From Idiomarina sp. UBA6142 (lineage in GTDB: Bacteria; Pseudomonadota; Gammaproteobacteria; Enterobacterales; Alteromonadaceae): a stretch of 20,581 bases of DNA. The DNA is taken from contig DIVC01000126.1 of the NCBI GenBank assembly GCA_002423905.1, forward strand, positions 1 to 20,581, in the 5' to 3' direction. Position 1 is the first letter of the stretch, and each line of letters begins with the position of its first letter. Below are positions 1-6,639 of this stretch, in pieces. Position numbers and translations under genes: made by a program. The notes below the pieces were generated by a model. It was given only the letters and a program-made list of their open reading frames with translations. It was not told the DNA's origin and made no database searches.

Positions 1-224
1 TGTTTTTTCGCGCGTTGTAACAACGCCTGCTGATTTGCGGTAGCGCGGGTAAACTCGGCTTCACGTTCAGCATGAATTTTTAGTGATGCGGCGCGATTCT
101 GCTTCACTAACTCAAGTAATTGGTCAAGTGACTGAGCTTGCTGCTGAGCATTTGCAGAGAAAGCAGCGCCTGTTGACAGAGTTAATGCCACTGCGATCAG
201 GGCAGATTTCACGAACTGTTTCAT
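1..224 (-). CDS. TtpC/ExbB-like proton-channel protein of a TonB2-type system, N-terminal part (cut by window edge)
   Basis: Only the first 74 codons are visible; the gene continues past position 1. The ATG at 224-222 overlaps the TGA of the DUF3450 gene (ATGA), which implies translational coupling. The visible part has a cleavable signal peptide (residues 1-26, MKQFVKSALIAVALTL then a small-residue stretch ending in ANA), followed by a Q- and charge-rich helical stretch beginning AQSLDQLLELVKQNR. This layout, an exported N-terminus with a coiled-coil-like region ahead of the MotA/TolQ/ExbB channel domain, is that of TtpC, which works with ExbB2-ExbD2-TonB2 to energise outer-membrane receptors for siderophores in Vibrio and relatives. 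The channel domain itself lies outside the window, so the call rests on the N-terminus and the DUF3450 neighbour. Confidence 0.68.
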   Translation of the reverse strand, partial: MKQFVKSALIAVALTLSTGAAFSANAQQQAQSLDQLLELVKQNRAASLKIHAEREAEFTRATANQQALLQRAKK

Positions 225-1003
225 TGTGCACGCTCCGCTGCATAAATTGGCAATCTGATCAAATCAGGAGCAGTTTGCTTACGCGCCATCCGAATCGCTT
301 TGGTTAGCGAACTCAGATATTCATCACCTAAAGCTTCCCACTCGTTGGTTTCATTGTTGTAAATCCAACCATTTTTAAGGTCGAGTGATTGCGCCATTAA
401 GGCAACGCGCCCAAGGTGGAAGAAGTCGACAGAAATCTGTTCACCTTGAAATTGCAATTTGCCTTCATACGCGATCAAGCCCGCACCGTAATCCATCTCG
501 GCCTTGTAGGTTTCGACGATTTGACGGAAACGTTCTGAATCGGTGATGTTGGCTTCTTGCATAATGTCACGCAAACCAGCGACGCGCTCTAAGCGGCGTT
601 CTTTGTGAATTGGAATATCCAACTCAATGAACTGCTCGAGTGAGTCGATCATTTTGTACATTAATGGCACCACGCCTTGCTTGGTTCCTTCGATACCGTC
701 GATTTGACGCTGCAAAGAAGCCAATGAAGCGTTTTGGTCATCAACCAAACGCTGGACGTGATCGTTATAGACTTTCAGATTCTCATACTCGTCAATAACG
801 CCGCGATATTGGAATAACAACTCTTGACCTTGCTCGTACAAGCTATCAATTTTAGCTTGCGAACGAACATCAGCCGCAGTTGTGCGTTGACCTTCACTTT
901 GTAGTTCAGGTACCGATTGTGCGGCAACTGTGGCGCTGCCGGCAATCGCAAACAAACCTATTACAGCTGCTGCGACTTTGCTTTTATTGATTACTTTGGT
1001 CAT
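221..1003 (-). CDS. DUF3450 family periplasmic coiled-coil protein, TonB2-locus partner
   Basis: A 260-residue protein that begins with a signal peptide (MTKVINKSKVAAAVIGLFAI, then AGSATVAA) and continues as a mostly helical, coiled-coil-like chain (about residues 35-115) ahead of a more globular C-terminal half. DUF3450 proteins are encoded directly upstream of ttpC-exbB-exbD-tonB gene sets in marine Gammaproteobacteria. Their biochemical role is not established, but the coupling suggests a periplasmic accessory of TonB-dependent uptake. The ATG at 1003 is chosen over an in-frame TTG three codons earlier because GGGA precedes the ATG and nothing ribosome-binding-like precedes the TTG. It overlaps the next gene by four bases. 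A 29-base palindrome about 100 bases upstream may be its operator. Confidence 0.85.
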   Translation of the reverse strand: MTKVINKSKVAAAVIGLFAIAGSATVAAQSVPELQSEGQRTTAADVRSQAKIDSLYEQGQELLFQYRGVIDEYENLKVYNDHVQRLVDDQNASLASLQRQIDGIEGTKQGVVPLMYKMIDSLEQFIELDIPIHKERRLERVAGLRDIMQEANITDSERFRQIVETYKAEMDYGAGLIAYEGKLQFQGEQISVDFFHLGRVALMAQSLDLKNGWIYNNETNEWEALGDEYLSSLTKAIRMARKQTAPDLIRLPIYAAERAQ

Positions 1004-1365
1004 AGTTCCCAACCAATTTGACTGAACCTTCTAGCATAACGGCGACATGCCGCCAGCTTCCGAGTTATTTGAGTGACGAAAAGAGTTTAATCAACACTTG
1101 CAGTATTACCACTTACTAAATAAGTAGTAATAATGACCCGATATTCCCATGATTTTGCCGTAGCTGTCAACAGCATAAATGTCCTCGAAGCAAGATAGAA
1201 TCAATATTCAATGATCATTACTTTTACTTAACAGTTCTGCATAGAATTGCATAAATTGTTTATAAACATCTTATTTAGACAGGTTGCAAGAGTTCAATTT
1301 ATTTCGACAAATTACAATAATAAAGTACACTTCCGCCATGTATTAAACTCTGGGGTAGCAAAGAC
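1004..1365. other. AT-rich divergent intergenic spacer
   Basis: This 362-base spacer separates the minus-strand DUF3450/TtpC operon from the plus-strand PriC-like gene, so it should hold promoters for both. I see no open reading frame worth calling. Visible elements are a 29-base imperfect palindrome (1104-1132), a perfect 10-base palindrome AATGATCATT (1210-1219) and a perfect 12-base palindrome TGTTTATAAACA (1257-1268). For the plus strand a possible -10 element TACAAT lies at 1313-1318, but no convincing -35 stands at the right distance. I could not fit a full Fur box, although AATGATCATT resembles part of one. Confidence 0.6.
1104..1132. promoter_or_regulatory. 29-base imperfect palindrome, candidate operator
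   Basis: The arms TATTACCACTTA and TAAGTAGTAATA are 12 bases each with one mismatch, separated by CTAAA. In the minus-strand transcript the mismatch becomes a G-U pair, so it could also fold as an RNA hairpin. It lies about 100 bases upstream of the DUF3450 start. Symmetric AT-rich elements of this size often bind dimeric repressors. No regulator gene sits beside it, so which protein would bind is unknown. Confidence 0.45.
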
Positions 1366-1662
1366 ATGAGCTTATCCAACGCCTTACTAACGCGGCTTCA
1401 GCAGGAATTAGACAAGTTGCGGGCGCAGATCAATCAGCTGGCCATTACTGATGACAATTTTAACGATTGGTTTGATGCCACGTTATTTCATCCATCGGCG
1501 CAGAGTCCACTTGATTACGCCAACGAAATTGAACGCAACATAGCGCGTTTACGAACCAGTCATCAACGCTCTGATCAAGTCTGGTTAGCAGACCGCTTGA
1601 GCCAACAGATGAACGCGTTGAGCCGCGCGCTATACTACTTTGGGGGTAAACCATCGGGCTAG
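1366..1662 (+). CDS. Short PriC-like primosomal protein (N-terminal domain only)
   Basis: A 98-residue protein whose whole length aligns by eye to the N-terminal domain of PriC (primosomal replication protein N''). Shared features are a helix starting LLTRLQQELDKLRAQI, the FDATLF motif (E. coli FDRHLF), a following helix with NIARLR (E. coli NLAALR), and QVWLADRLSQQMNALSRA (E. coli QVAWLAEHLAAQLEAIAREA). E. coli PriC is about 175 residues and carries a basic C-terminal half involved in DNA binding. That half is absent here, and only 10 bases separate this stop from the end of the convergent tdo gene, so it was not lost by a nearby frameshift. If functional, it would assist replication restart by reloading DnaB. 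The ATG follows GGGGTAGCAAAGAC, an acceptable ribosome-binding context. The family call is from motif memory. Confidence 0.7.
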   Translation: MSLSNALLTRLQQELDKLRAQINQLAITDDNFNDWFDATLFHPSAQSPLDYANEIERNIARLRTSHQRSDQVWLADRLSQQMNALSRALYYFGGKPSG

Positions 1663-1672
1663 CAGCGGGGCT

Positions 1673-2761
1673 CTAGTCACGATGATAAAAACCGAGCAGA
1701 CGCTGCACCTGCTCAGGTAATTGCGGTAACGCAGTTTTTGGTAATAAATAGGTTGCCATCGAAAAGAAATCTTTGAACACTCGGTTTTGTTCCGTGGTCC
1801 GGCGCAAATAATCATGCCCCGATGAACCACCGGTCCCAATTTTAGTGCCAAGCATACGTTGCACCATCATGGCATGCTTATAACGCCAAATAGTTAACTT
1901 CTCATCCATTTCTGTCAACCCGGTAATTACCTGCCAAGCTAGGTTAAACGCAGGTTCTTCACGGTACTGAGTAATAAACAAAGCTGCTAGCATGGCTTGC
2001 TGCGATAATCGTACTCGGCCATCTTGCTGTAATTGCTGGTACGCATCAGCATCGAATAACGCATGAAAATTATCGCGGTTAGATTGTATGCCAGCCAATT
2101 CGGTCGCTAGTTGCGCAGCGTCTGAATTATTACCACGAATCAGCGCTTCATCCTCATCGAGAGCCTTATCAACAGCACTCTGATACAGCCGCCAAAAACT
2201 AAACGACTCGATGTTCATGAACGGCATACGCGCCAACCACTTGTCGACTAAATCAAACAAACTGGGTTGCTGTTCGAGTTGCTCTAAGTAGCTACGGTCT
2301 TGGTCATTGAGCCGATTAAAAAATGAGGATTGATCAAAAGCGACGCGCTTATCACGGTGCAAGCCGAGCATGATCTCGAGCTCTTTAAACTGAATACTTT
2401 GAAAACCTGAGGCTGGAATCAAATAGTCGCGAAACTCGAGAAACTCTTGCGGGGTCATGGTTTCAATCACCGCCACTTGGTCGTTCATCAAGTCTTGAAT
2501 GGTCAACACTCGGCGCAGCCTATGTGCCACTAGATACAAGCCCTTGTCGTCTAGCTTGGGCTGATGAAATTCACGCTGGATAGCGCGTAATTCATGCAAT
2601 ACTTGCTTAAACCACAGCTCATACACCTGGTGCACAATGATAAATAGCATTTCATCGTGTGCTTCGGCACCATAACGGGTGCTGTGCGGTTGTTGCGCAC
2701 TCAGCAACGTATCGAGCTTGAGGTAGTCACCGTAATAAACCGGCGCAATGTTCTTGGCCAT
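1673..2761 (-). CDS. tdo: Tryptophan 2,3-dioxygenase
   Basis: A 362-residue haem dioxygenase that cleaves the indole ring of L-tryptophan to N-formylkynurenine, the first step of the kynurenine pathway. Visible motifs are YYGDYLKLDTLLSAQ near the N-terminus, HDEMLF then HQVYELWFKQ with the active-site His44, WRYKHAMMVQR with the proximal haem ligand His296, and GTGGSSG (309-315) near the substrate. The reading frame stays open upstream to 2863, but that extension runs through the 4.5S RNA gene. The ATG at 2761 starts MAKNIAPVYYGDYLK and has GGAG six bases upstream. It is longer than the roughly 280-residue Xanthomonas-type bacterial enzymes and its motifs look closer to animal-type ones. No kynureninase or formamidase gene lies beside it. 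It probably shares a transcript with ffs, as there is no room for a terminator between them. Confidence 0.95.
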   Translation of the reverse strand: MAKNIAPVYYGDYLKLDTLLSAQQPHSTRYGAEAHDEMLFIIVHQVYELWFKQVLHELRAIQREFHQPKLDDKGLYLVAHRLRRVLTIQDLMNDQVAVIETMTPQEFLEFRDYLIPASGFQSIQFKELEIMLGLHRDKRVAFDQSSFFNRLNDQDRSYLEQLEQQPSLFDLVDKWLARMPFMNIESFSFWRLYQSAVDKALDEDEALIRGNNSDAAQLATELAGIQSNRDNFHALFDADAYQQLQQDGRVRLSQQAMLAALFITQYREEPAFNLAWQVITGLTEMDEKLTIWRYKHAMMVQRMLGTKIGTGGSSGHDYLRRTTEQNRVFKDFFSMATYLLPKTALPQLPEQVQRLLGFYHRD

Positions 2762-2776
2762 GGATTGCTCCAAATT

Positions 2777-2889
2777 GGTGGCGACCTCACCAGCCACACC
2801 CCGGCACACATATCCCTGACTACGGCTGCTCCCTTCCGGGCCTGACCGGGTTCGCCAGTTCATGTTGCGAGGGGACCAATGAGGTCACC
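2777..2889 (-). ncRNA. ffs: 4.5S RNA of the signal recognition particle
   Basis: The minus strand carries the conserved Ffh-binding hairpin CAGGCCCGGAAGGGAGCAGCC with its GGAA tetraloop (plus-strand 2834-2837), followed by TGTGCCGGGGTGTGGCTGG, close to the E. coli 3' half. The ends close as a stem: GGTGACCTCA at the 5' end (from 2889) pairs with TGAGGTCGCC at the 3' end with one G-U pair. The 113-base length matches the 114-base E. coli RNA. With Ffh it targets nascent inner-membrane proteins to FtsY. The exact 5' and 3' ends are inferred from the closing stem, and a short leader may be trimmed by RNase P as in E. coli. Confidence 0.95.
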
Positions 2890-2901
2890 ATAACGGGGCG
2901 C

Positions 2902-2930
2902 ATTATCCATGAAAGGACTAGCACCCGCAA
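2902..2930 (-). promoter_or_regulatory. Promoter of ffs (and probably tdo)
   Basis: On the minus strand TTGCGG (2930-2925) and GATAAT (2907-2902) are spaced by 17 bases, near the sigma-70 consensus. The bases after the -10 are GCGCCCC, a GC-rich discriminator typical of stable-RNA promoters under growth-rate and stringent control. The start site would fall about 5-10 bases before the mature RNA. No second promoter is evident before tdo. Confidence 0.7.
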
Positions 2931-2941
2931 GGTAAGCTGGC

Positions 2942-3685
2942 TTACTTTTTCTGCAACCGCGCCGCAATCGCAGCCTTGGCAGCTGGTGAATGGAGGGCTT
3001 TGGCAAAAATTTCTGCCTCACGCTCAATGCGATCCGCTACCGGCTCAGGATTTTCTTTCAGCAAGGCTTTGGCAGCACGCAAACCACCGCGTGGTTTACT
3101 GGCTAACTGCGCTGCTACCTGATGCAAGGTGGCGTGCAACTGATCAGCGGCTACCACTTTGTTCACCAAACGATAGTGCAACGCCGTTGCAGCATCAATA
3201 CTGTCACCCAATAACAGCATTTCAGCCGCGGCTAAATAGCCACAGGCCTGCGGCAACAGCAGACTAGATGCTGCTTCAGGCACCAATCCTAAATTAATAA
3301 ACGGTAAGGCAAAAACTGCGTTATCTGCTGCATAAACTAAATCACAATGCAGCAAAATAGTTGTACCGATGCCTATTGCCATGCCGTTCACACCCGCCAC
3401 TAAGGGCACCGTGAGGCGGCTTAAGGTATAGAGAAACTCGAACGGTGGGGCGCTGTCATCGAGCTCTTCAATCGCTAAGAAATCATGCAAGTCATTGCCC
3501 GAAGTAAAGCTATCACCACTACCGGTAATGACCACCGCAGCAATATCACTATTGCGTTCAGCCAATTGCAGTTCATGGCTCAAGATCCGATACATGTCTT
3601 GAGTGAGGGCATTCTTTTTATCGCTACGTTGTAACGTGAGCCACAACACATGGTCACGAACTTCTACTTTGACATGCTCAGTCAT
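2942..3685 (-). CDS. Crotonase-family enoyl-CoA hydratase/isomerase, isomerase-like
   Basis: A 247-residue crotonase-fold protein. The oxyanion-hole segments are SGNDLHDF (62-69) and NGMAIGIG (100-107). At the position of the classical hydratase Glu144 (motif QPEI) there is Phe129 in LPFINLG. A glutamate is instead present in VPEAASS (Glu137), the arrangement of delta3-delta2-enoyl-CoA isomerases such as animal ECI2 (motif SPEGCSS). Glu155 in AAAEMLLLG sits near the second hydratase glutamate. I therefore expect double-bond isomerisation of unsaturated acyl-CoAs, or a related reaction, rather than simple hydration. Its ATG overlaps the end of the FabH-like gene by eight bases, so the two are translated together. 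The downstream gene is ffs, which has its own promoter. Confidence 0.8.
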   Translation of the reverse strand: MTEHVKVEVRDHVLWLTLQRSDKKNALTQDMYRILSHELQLAERNSDIAAVVITGSGDSFTSGNDLHDFLAIEELDDSAPPFEFLYTLSRLTVPLVAGVNGMAIGIGTTILLHCDLVYAADNAVFALPFINLGLVPEAASSLLLPQACGYLAAAEMLLLGDSIDAATALHYRLVNKVVAADQLHATLHQVAAQLASKPRGGLRAAKALLKENPEPVADRIEREAEIFAKALHSPAAKAAIAARLQKK

Positions 3686-4769
3686 GCTGACGTTTTTCCC
3701 AGGCTGCTTTGGTGTTTAGGTGCAACGGCAAAATCAAGTCCAGGGCCGATTGCCCGTTGCTCTCAAGGAGTAGATTATTATCGCGTTTCGGGGTAACACG
3801 TTGACCCCATTTAATAATACCAGCACCGCACGTGAGGCCGCCGCCAAATACTGCCGAAACAATGGTATCGCCGGGCTTCACCATGCCCTGCTCGACTGCT
3901 TCACAAAAGGCAATCGGTAGCGTGGCTGACGAGGTATTACCGTAATTTTGAATGTTGATAAAGGTTTTATCTTCTGGCACGTTGCACATTTTCGCCAAGT
4001 AATCGATCAGCCGTTTGTTCGCCTGATGTGGTATCAACGAATCGATATCGTCGGTTGATAAACCGGTTTCAGCGAATACCTTTTCAATAGCGATATTCAT
4101 GCCTTTGACCGCCCGTTTGAAGATTTCTTGACCAACGAAATTAAATGGCATAATGCCATCAAAGCCAAAGCGGTCAAAACTCATACCAAACTCGAGGGCT
4201 AAAACGTCACGCGCATCGGCATCACAGGTCACATGCGAGGCCAGCAAACCAGATTCAGTGTCACTCGCTTCAAGGATCATAGCACCGGCACCATCGCCAA
4301 ATAACACCGCGCTCTCGCGTTTGGTCCAATCGAGAATGCGGGTCAGCCGCTCGGCCCCGATAATAAGGACTTTCTTGTGTGCACCGGTACGAATGGCTTG
4401 GGTGGCGTAATGCATACCGTATAAAAAGCTACTACAGGCGGCATTCAAATCAAATGCCGCGGCATATTTAGCACCAATACGTTGTTGTACCGCAGAAGCC
4501 ACATTAGGAATGATTTCATCGGCGGTACAGGTACCGACTAAAATAAGATCTAACTCGTTCGGATCAAGATCAGCGGCGGCTAGTGCATTGAGCGCCGCAA
4601 TGGTAGCAAGGTGCGAGGTTCCAACATGACTGACTCGGCGCTCTTTGATACCGGTGCGAGTCTCGATCCATTCATCCGAGGTATCTAAAAAAGTCGCCAA
4701 ATCGCTATTGGTCATAATGGCTGGTGGTAAGCATTTACCCCAACCGGTAATTTCTGCATATATTTTCAC
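3678..4769 (-). CDS. FabH-like 3-oxoacyl-ACP (ketoacyl) synthase III family protein
   Basis: A 363-residue thiolase-fold condensing enzyme with an intact Cys-His-Asn triad: Cys112 in NAACSSF, His248 in IPHQANKR and Asn278 in NYGNTSSAT. FabH enzymes condense an acyl-CoA primer with malonyl-ACP to begin fatty-acid synthesis. The active site reads AACSSF rather than the AACAGF of E. coli FabH, and a tail of about 40 residues (from about 325) extends beyond the usual end. No acpP, fabD or fabG lies nearby, so this is probably not the sole FabH of the cell. It could use unusual primers or act in a degradative or special lipid route with the overlapping crotonase. The start chosen is GTG at 4769 (VKIYAEITGWG), preceded by AGG nine bases away. 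An ATG nine codons earlier (4796) is in frame but adds residues unlike the family. Confidence 0.82.
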   Translation of the reverse strand: MKIYAEITGWGKCLPPAIMTNSDLATFLDTSDEWIETRTGIKERRVSHVGTSHLATIAALNALAAADLDPNELDLILVGTCTADEIIPNVASAVQQRIGAKYAAAFDLNAACSSFLYGMHYATQAIRTGAHKKVLIIGAERLTRILDWTKRESAVLFGDGAGAMILEASDTESGLLASHVTCDADARDVLALEFGMSFDRFGFDGIMPFNFVGQEIFKRAVKGMNIAIEKVFAETGLSTDDIDSLIPHQANKRLIDYLAKMCNVPEDKTFINIQNYGNTSSATLPIAFCEAVEQGMVKPGDTIVSAVFGGGLTCGAGIIKWGQRVTPKRDNNLLLESNGQSALDLILPLHLNTKAAWEKRQHD

Positions 4770-4823
4770 GTTATTGAACCTATAGTCACGGTGCATTTTT
4801 CGGTATCATAGCACGAATGCTTC

Positions 4824-4850
4824 GCAGCGAAATATCCGACTAATCGCTGC
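4824..4850. repeat. Inverted repeat in the fabH-like/rlmG divergent spacer
   Basis: GCAGCGA (4824-4830) and TCGCTGC (4844-4850) are perfect 7-base arms around a 13-base loop, ending 18 bases before the rlmG start codon. It would form a hairpin in the rlmG leader or serve as an operator. No T-tract follows, so it is unlikely to be a terminator. Confidence 0.3.
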
Positions 4851-4868
4851 TTTAAATAAGGACCTACT

Positions 4869-6008
4869 GTGGCCGCTTTCGACTCGCACGCCGACTATTT
4901 AACCACGCCTCTTGGGCACTGGCGCTTGCAGCGTTATCCACTGCGCGCTAACCAGCTACTGCAAGCATGGGATAGCGGTGATGTGTTGTTGCATCAGCAC
5001 TTAGCGGCACAAGTCAGCACATTCCCACTGCTAGTTAACGACCAATTCGGTGCTCTGGCGGTGGCCTGCCAACAAGCTCGTATTGCTGCTATGAGCGATT
5101 CTTACATTAGTACTTGTGGCTGGCAACACAATCTTAAAATCAATCAGTTAGACCCTGAAATCGTCTCAGTAACAGGGCTAGCCGAGGTACCATCAGGCAT
5201 TGACCTAGTGCTGTTAAAACTGCCTAAAAGCAGCAGCCTTCTAGAATTTCAACTGCAGCAAATAGCTGCCTCTTTAAAGCAGCCGGTGCAGCTATTTGCT
5301 GCCGCCAAATCAAAACTCTTTACCCCAGCAATTCGGGCTTTATTTGAGCGATTTTGCGATCATGTTGTAGTCTCGTTAATCGAGAAAAAGGCCCGCGTAC
5401 TGAGTGCGCAACTGCGCCCTTTAGTGGCGGCAGCAGCGCCGCCAGAGCAATTGCATTGCTGGCAAGACCCGGCCTTGCCACTGCAGTTATGCCAGTATGC
5501 TGGAGTATTTGCACGCAACCAACTCGATATCGGTGCCCGCTTGTTAGTCGAGCATCTGCCCCCTGCTGGGGCTGAGCAAGTCATCGATTTAGGTTGCGGT
5601 AACGGTGTGCTCGGTCTGCGTTATGCGCAGTTGTCACCAGCAAGCCAGGTATTATGGGTGGATGAATCCTATTTAGCCATCGCCTCGTGTCAGCACAATA
5701 TTGCCCTTAACCTAGGCTCAGACCTGACCAAGTATGCCTGCCGTGTGGACGATTGCTTGAGCCAACAAGCCGATGCCAGTGCTGATTTGGTCCTCTGTAA
5801 CCCGCCCTTTCACCAAGAACATACCATCACCAGCCACATCGCCCAACAAATGTTCCGTGACAGTAAACGGGTGTTGCGCCATGGCGGTGAATTGAGGGTG
5901 GTAGCCAACCGACACTTGGCTTATCATCAGGTGCTCGAACGATTATTTGGCCGCGTAACGGTGGTGGCCTCTAATCCAAAGTTTGTGGTGCTGTCAGTGC
6001 GCCGCTAG
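4869..6008 (+). CDS. rlmG: 23S rRNA (guanine-1835-N2)-methyltransferase RlmG
   Basis: A 379-residue two-domain enzyme of the RlmG/RsmC family. The N-terminal half (about 1-190) is the degenerate methyltransferase-like domain typical of this family. The C-terminal half is catalytic: the S-adenosylmethionine-binding motif VIDLGCGNGVLGL lies at about 238-250, an acidic VDE follows, and the NPPF motif in LVLCNPPFHQEHT is the hallmark of N2-guanine methylation. It modifies G1835 of 23S rRNA. The start is GTG at 4869 with AAGGA seven bases upstream. It opens a plus-strand run with the cyclophilin, AmpG and PanE genes and is divergent from the FabH-like gene with a spacer of about 100 bases. Confidence 0.92.
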   Translation: MAAFDSHADYLTTPLGHWRLQRYPLRANQLLQAWDSGDVLLHQHLAAQVSTFPLLVNDQFGALAVACQQARIAAMSDSYISTCGWQHNLKINQLDPEIVSVTGLAEVPSGIDLVLLKLPKSSSLLEFQLQQIAASLKQPVQLFAAAKSKLFTPAIRALFERFCDHVVVSLIEKKARVLSAQLRPLVAAAAPPEQLHCWQDPALPLQLCQYAGVFARNQLDIGARLLVEHLPPAGAEQVIDLGCGNGVLGLRYAQLSPASQVLWVDESYLAIASCQHNIALNLGSDLTKYACRVDDCLSQQADASADLVLCNPPFHQEHTITSHIAQQMFRDSKRVLRHGGELRVVANRHLAYHQVLERLFGRVTVVASNPKFVVLSVRR

Positions 6009-6038
6009 ACTTATTCATTTCAACTTCGCGAGGCTGTT

Positions 6039-6632
6039 ATGCGTTTACCTTTGCTGCTGATCATCACCCTTGTTAGCTGGCTTGCAGTGCCTGCTGCCGA
6101 GGCACAAATACAACCTAATAATCCGTTCCCACGGGTAAAAATGGTCACCAGCATGGGCGACATTGTGGTTGAATTAAATCGTCTTAAAGCGCCTTTGACC
6201 GTCGCTAACTTTCTCAACTACGTGGAAATTGGTAGCTACAATAACACCGTATTTCACCGTGTTATTCCCGAATTTGTGGTGCAAGGCGGGGGCTTCGATC
6301 CCGACTTCATAGCCAAGCCTGAGCGCCCCCCGATCGTCAATGAATCAGGCAACGGCATGAGCAACAAACTCGGCACCCTTGCCATGGCACGTAGTAGCGA
6401 TCCGCACAGTGCTACGCGGCAGTTCTACTTTAATATGGCCGACAACAACAGCCTCGATCCAAATCCGAGCCGTTGGGGCTATGCGGTATTTGGCTGGGTT
6501 ATTGAAGGTGAAGAGGTACTGTTGAAAATAGCTGAACTCGAAACCACCATGCAGCATGAAATCACCGGCTACCCCGATGTACCACTCGAACCACCGGTAC
6601 TGATTCGCATCGACGTCTTACCGCCGTTGTAA
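6039..6632 (+). CDS. Periplasmic cyclophilin-type peptidyl-prolyl cis-trans isomerase
   Basis: A 197-residue protein with a signal peptide (MRLPLLLIITLVSWLAVPAA, cleavage probably after AEA) and one cyclophilin domain (about 35-190). Motifs are VANFLNYVE, FHRVIPEFVVQGGGFD with the catalytic arginine in FHRVI, LAMARSSDPHSATRQFYFN and GYAVFGWVIEGEEV. It resembles E. coli PpiA and catalyses proline isomerisation in folding exported proteins. The ATG is preceded by GAGG at good spacing. It lies 30 bases after rlmG and 7 bases before the AmpG gene, so it is probably part of one transcript. Export is inferred from the leader. Confidence 0.9.
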   Translation: MRLPLLLIITLVSWLAVPAAEAQIQPNNPFPRVKMVTSMGDIVVELNRLKAPLTVANFLNYVEIGSYNNTVFHRVIPEFVVQGGGFDPDFIAKPERPPIVNESGNGMSNKLGTLAMARSSDPHSATRQFYFNMADNNSLDPNPSRWGYAVFGWVIEGEEVLLKIAELETTMQHEITGYPDVPLEPPVLIRIDVLPPL

Positions 6633-6639
6633 TGGTATT

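Noticed and set aside
1210..1219. AATGATCATT as part of a Fur box for the TonB2-type operon
   Set aside because: The flanks do not match the 19-base Fur consensus, and a short palindrome in AT-rich DNA is expected by chance.
2762..2863. Upstream extension of tdo to a 396-residue protein beginning MNWRTRSGPEG
   Set aside because: These codons are the 4.5S RNA gene. The family start MAKNIAPVYYGDYLK with GGAG upstream is at 2761.
2932..2945. GTAAGC-TG-GCTTAC followed by TTTTT on the plus strand, resembling an intrinsic terminator
   Set aside because: The stem is at most five pairs with a four-base loop, and no plus-strand gene points into it. It includes the crotonase stop codon.
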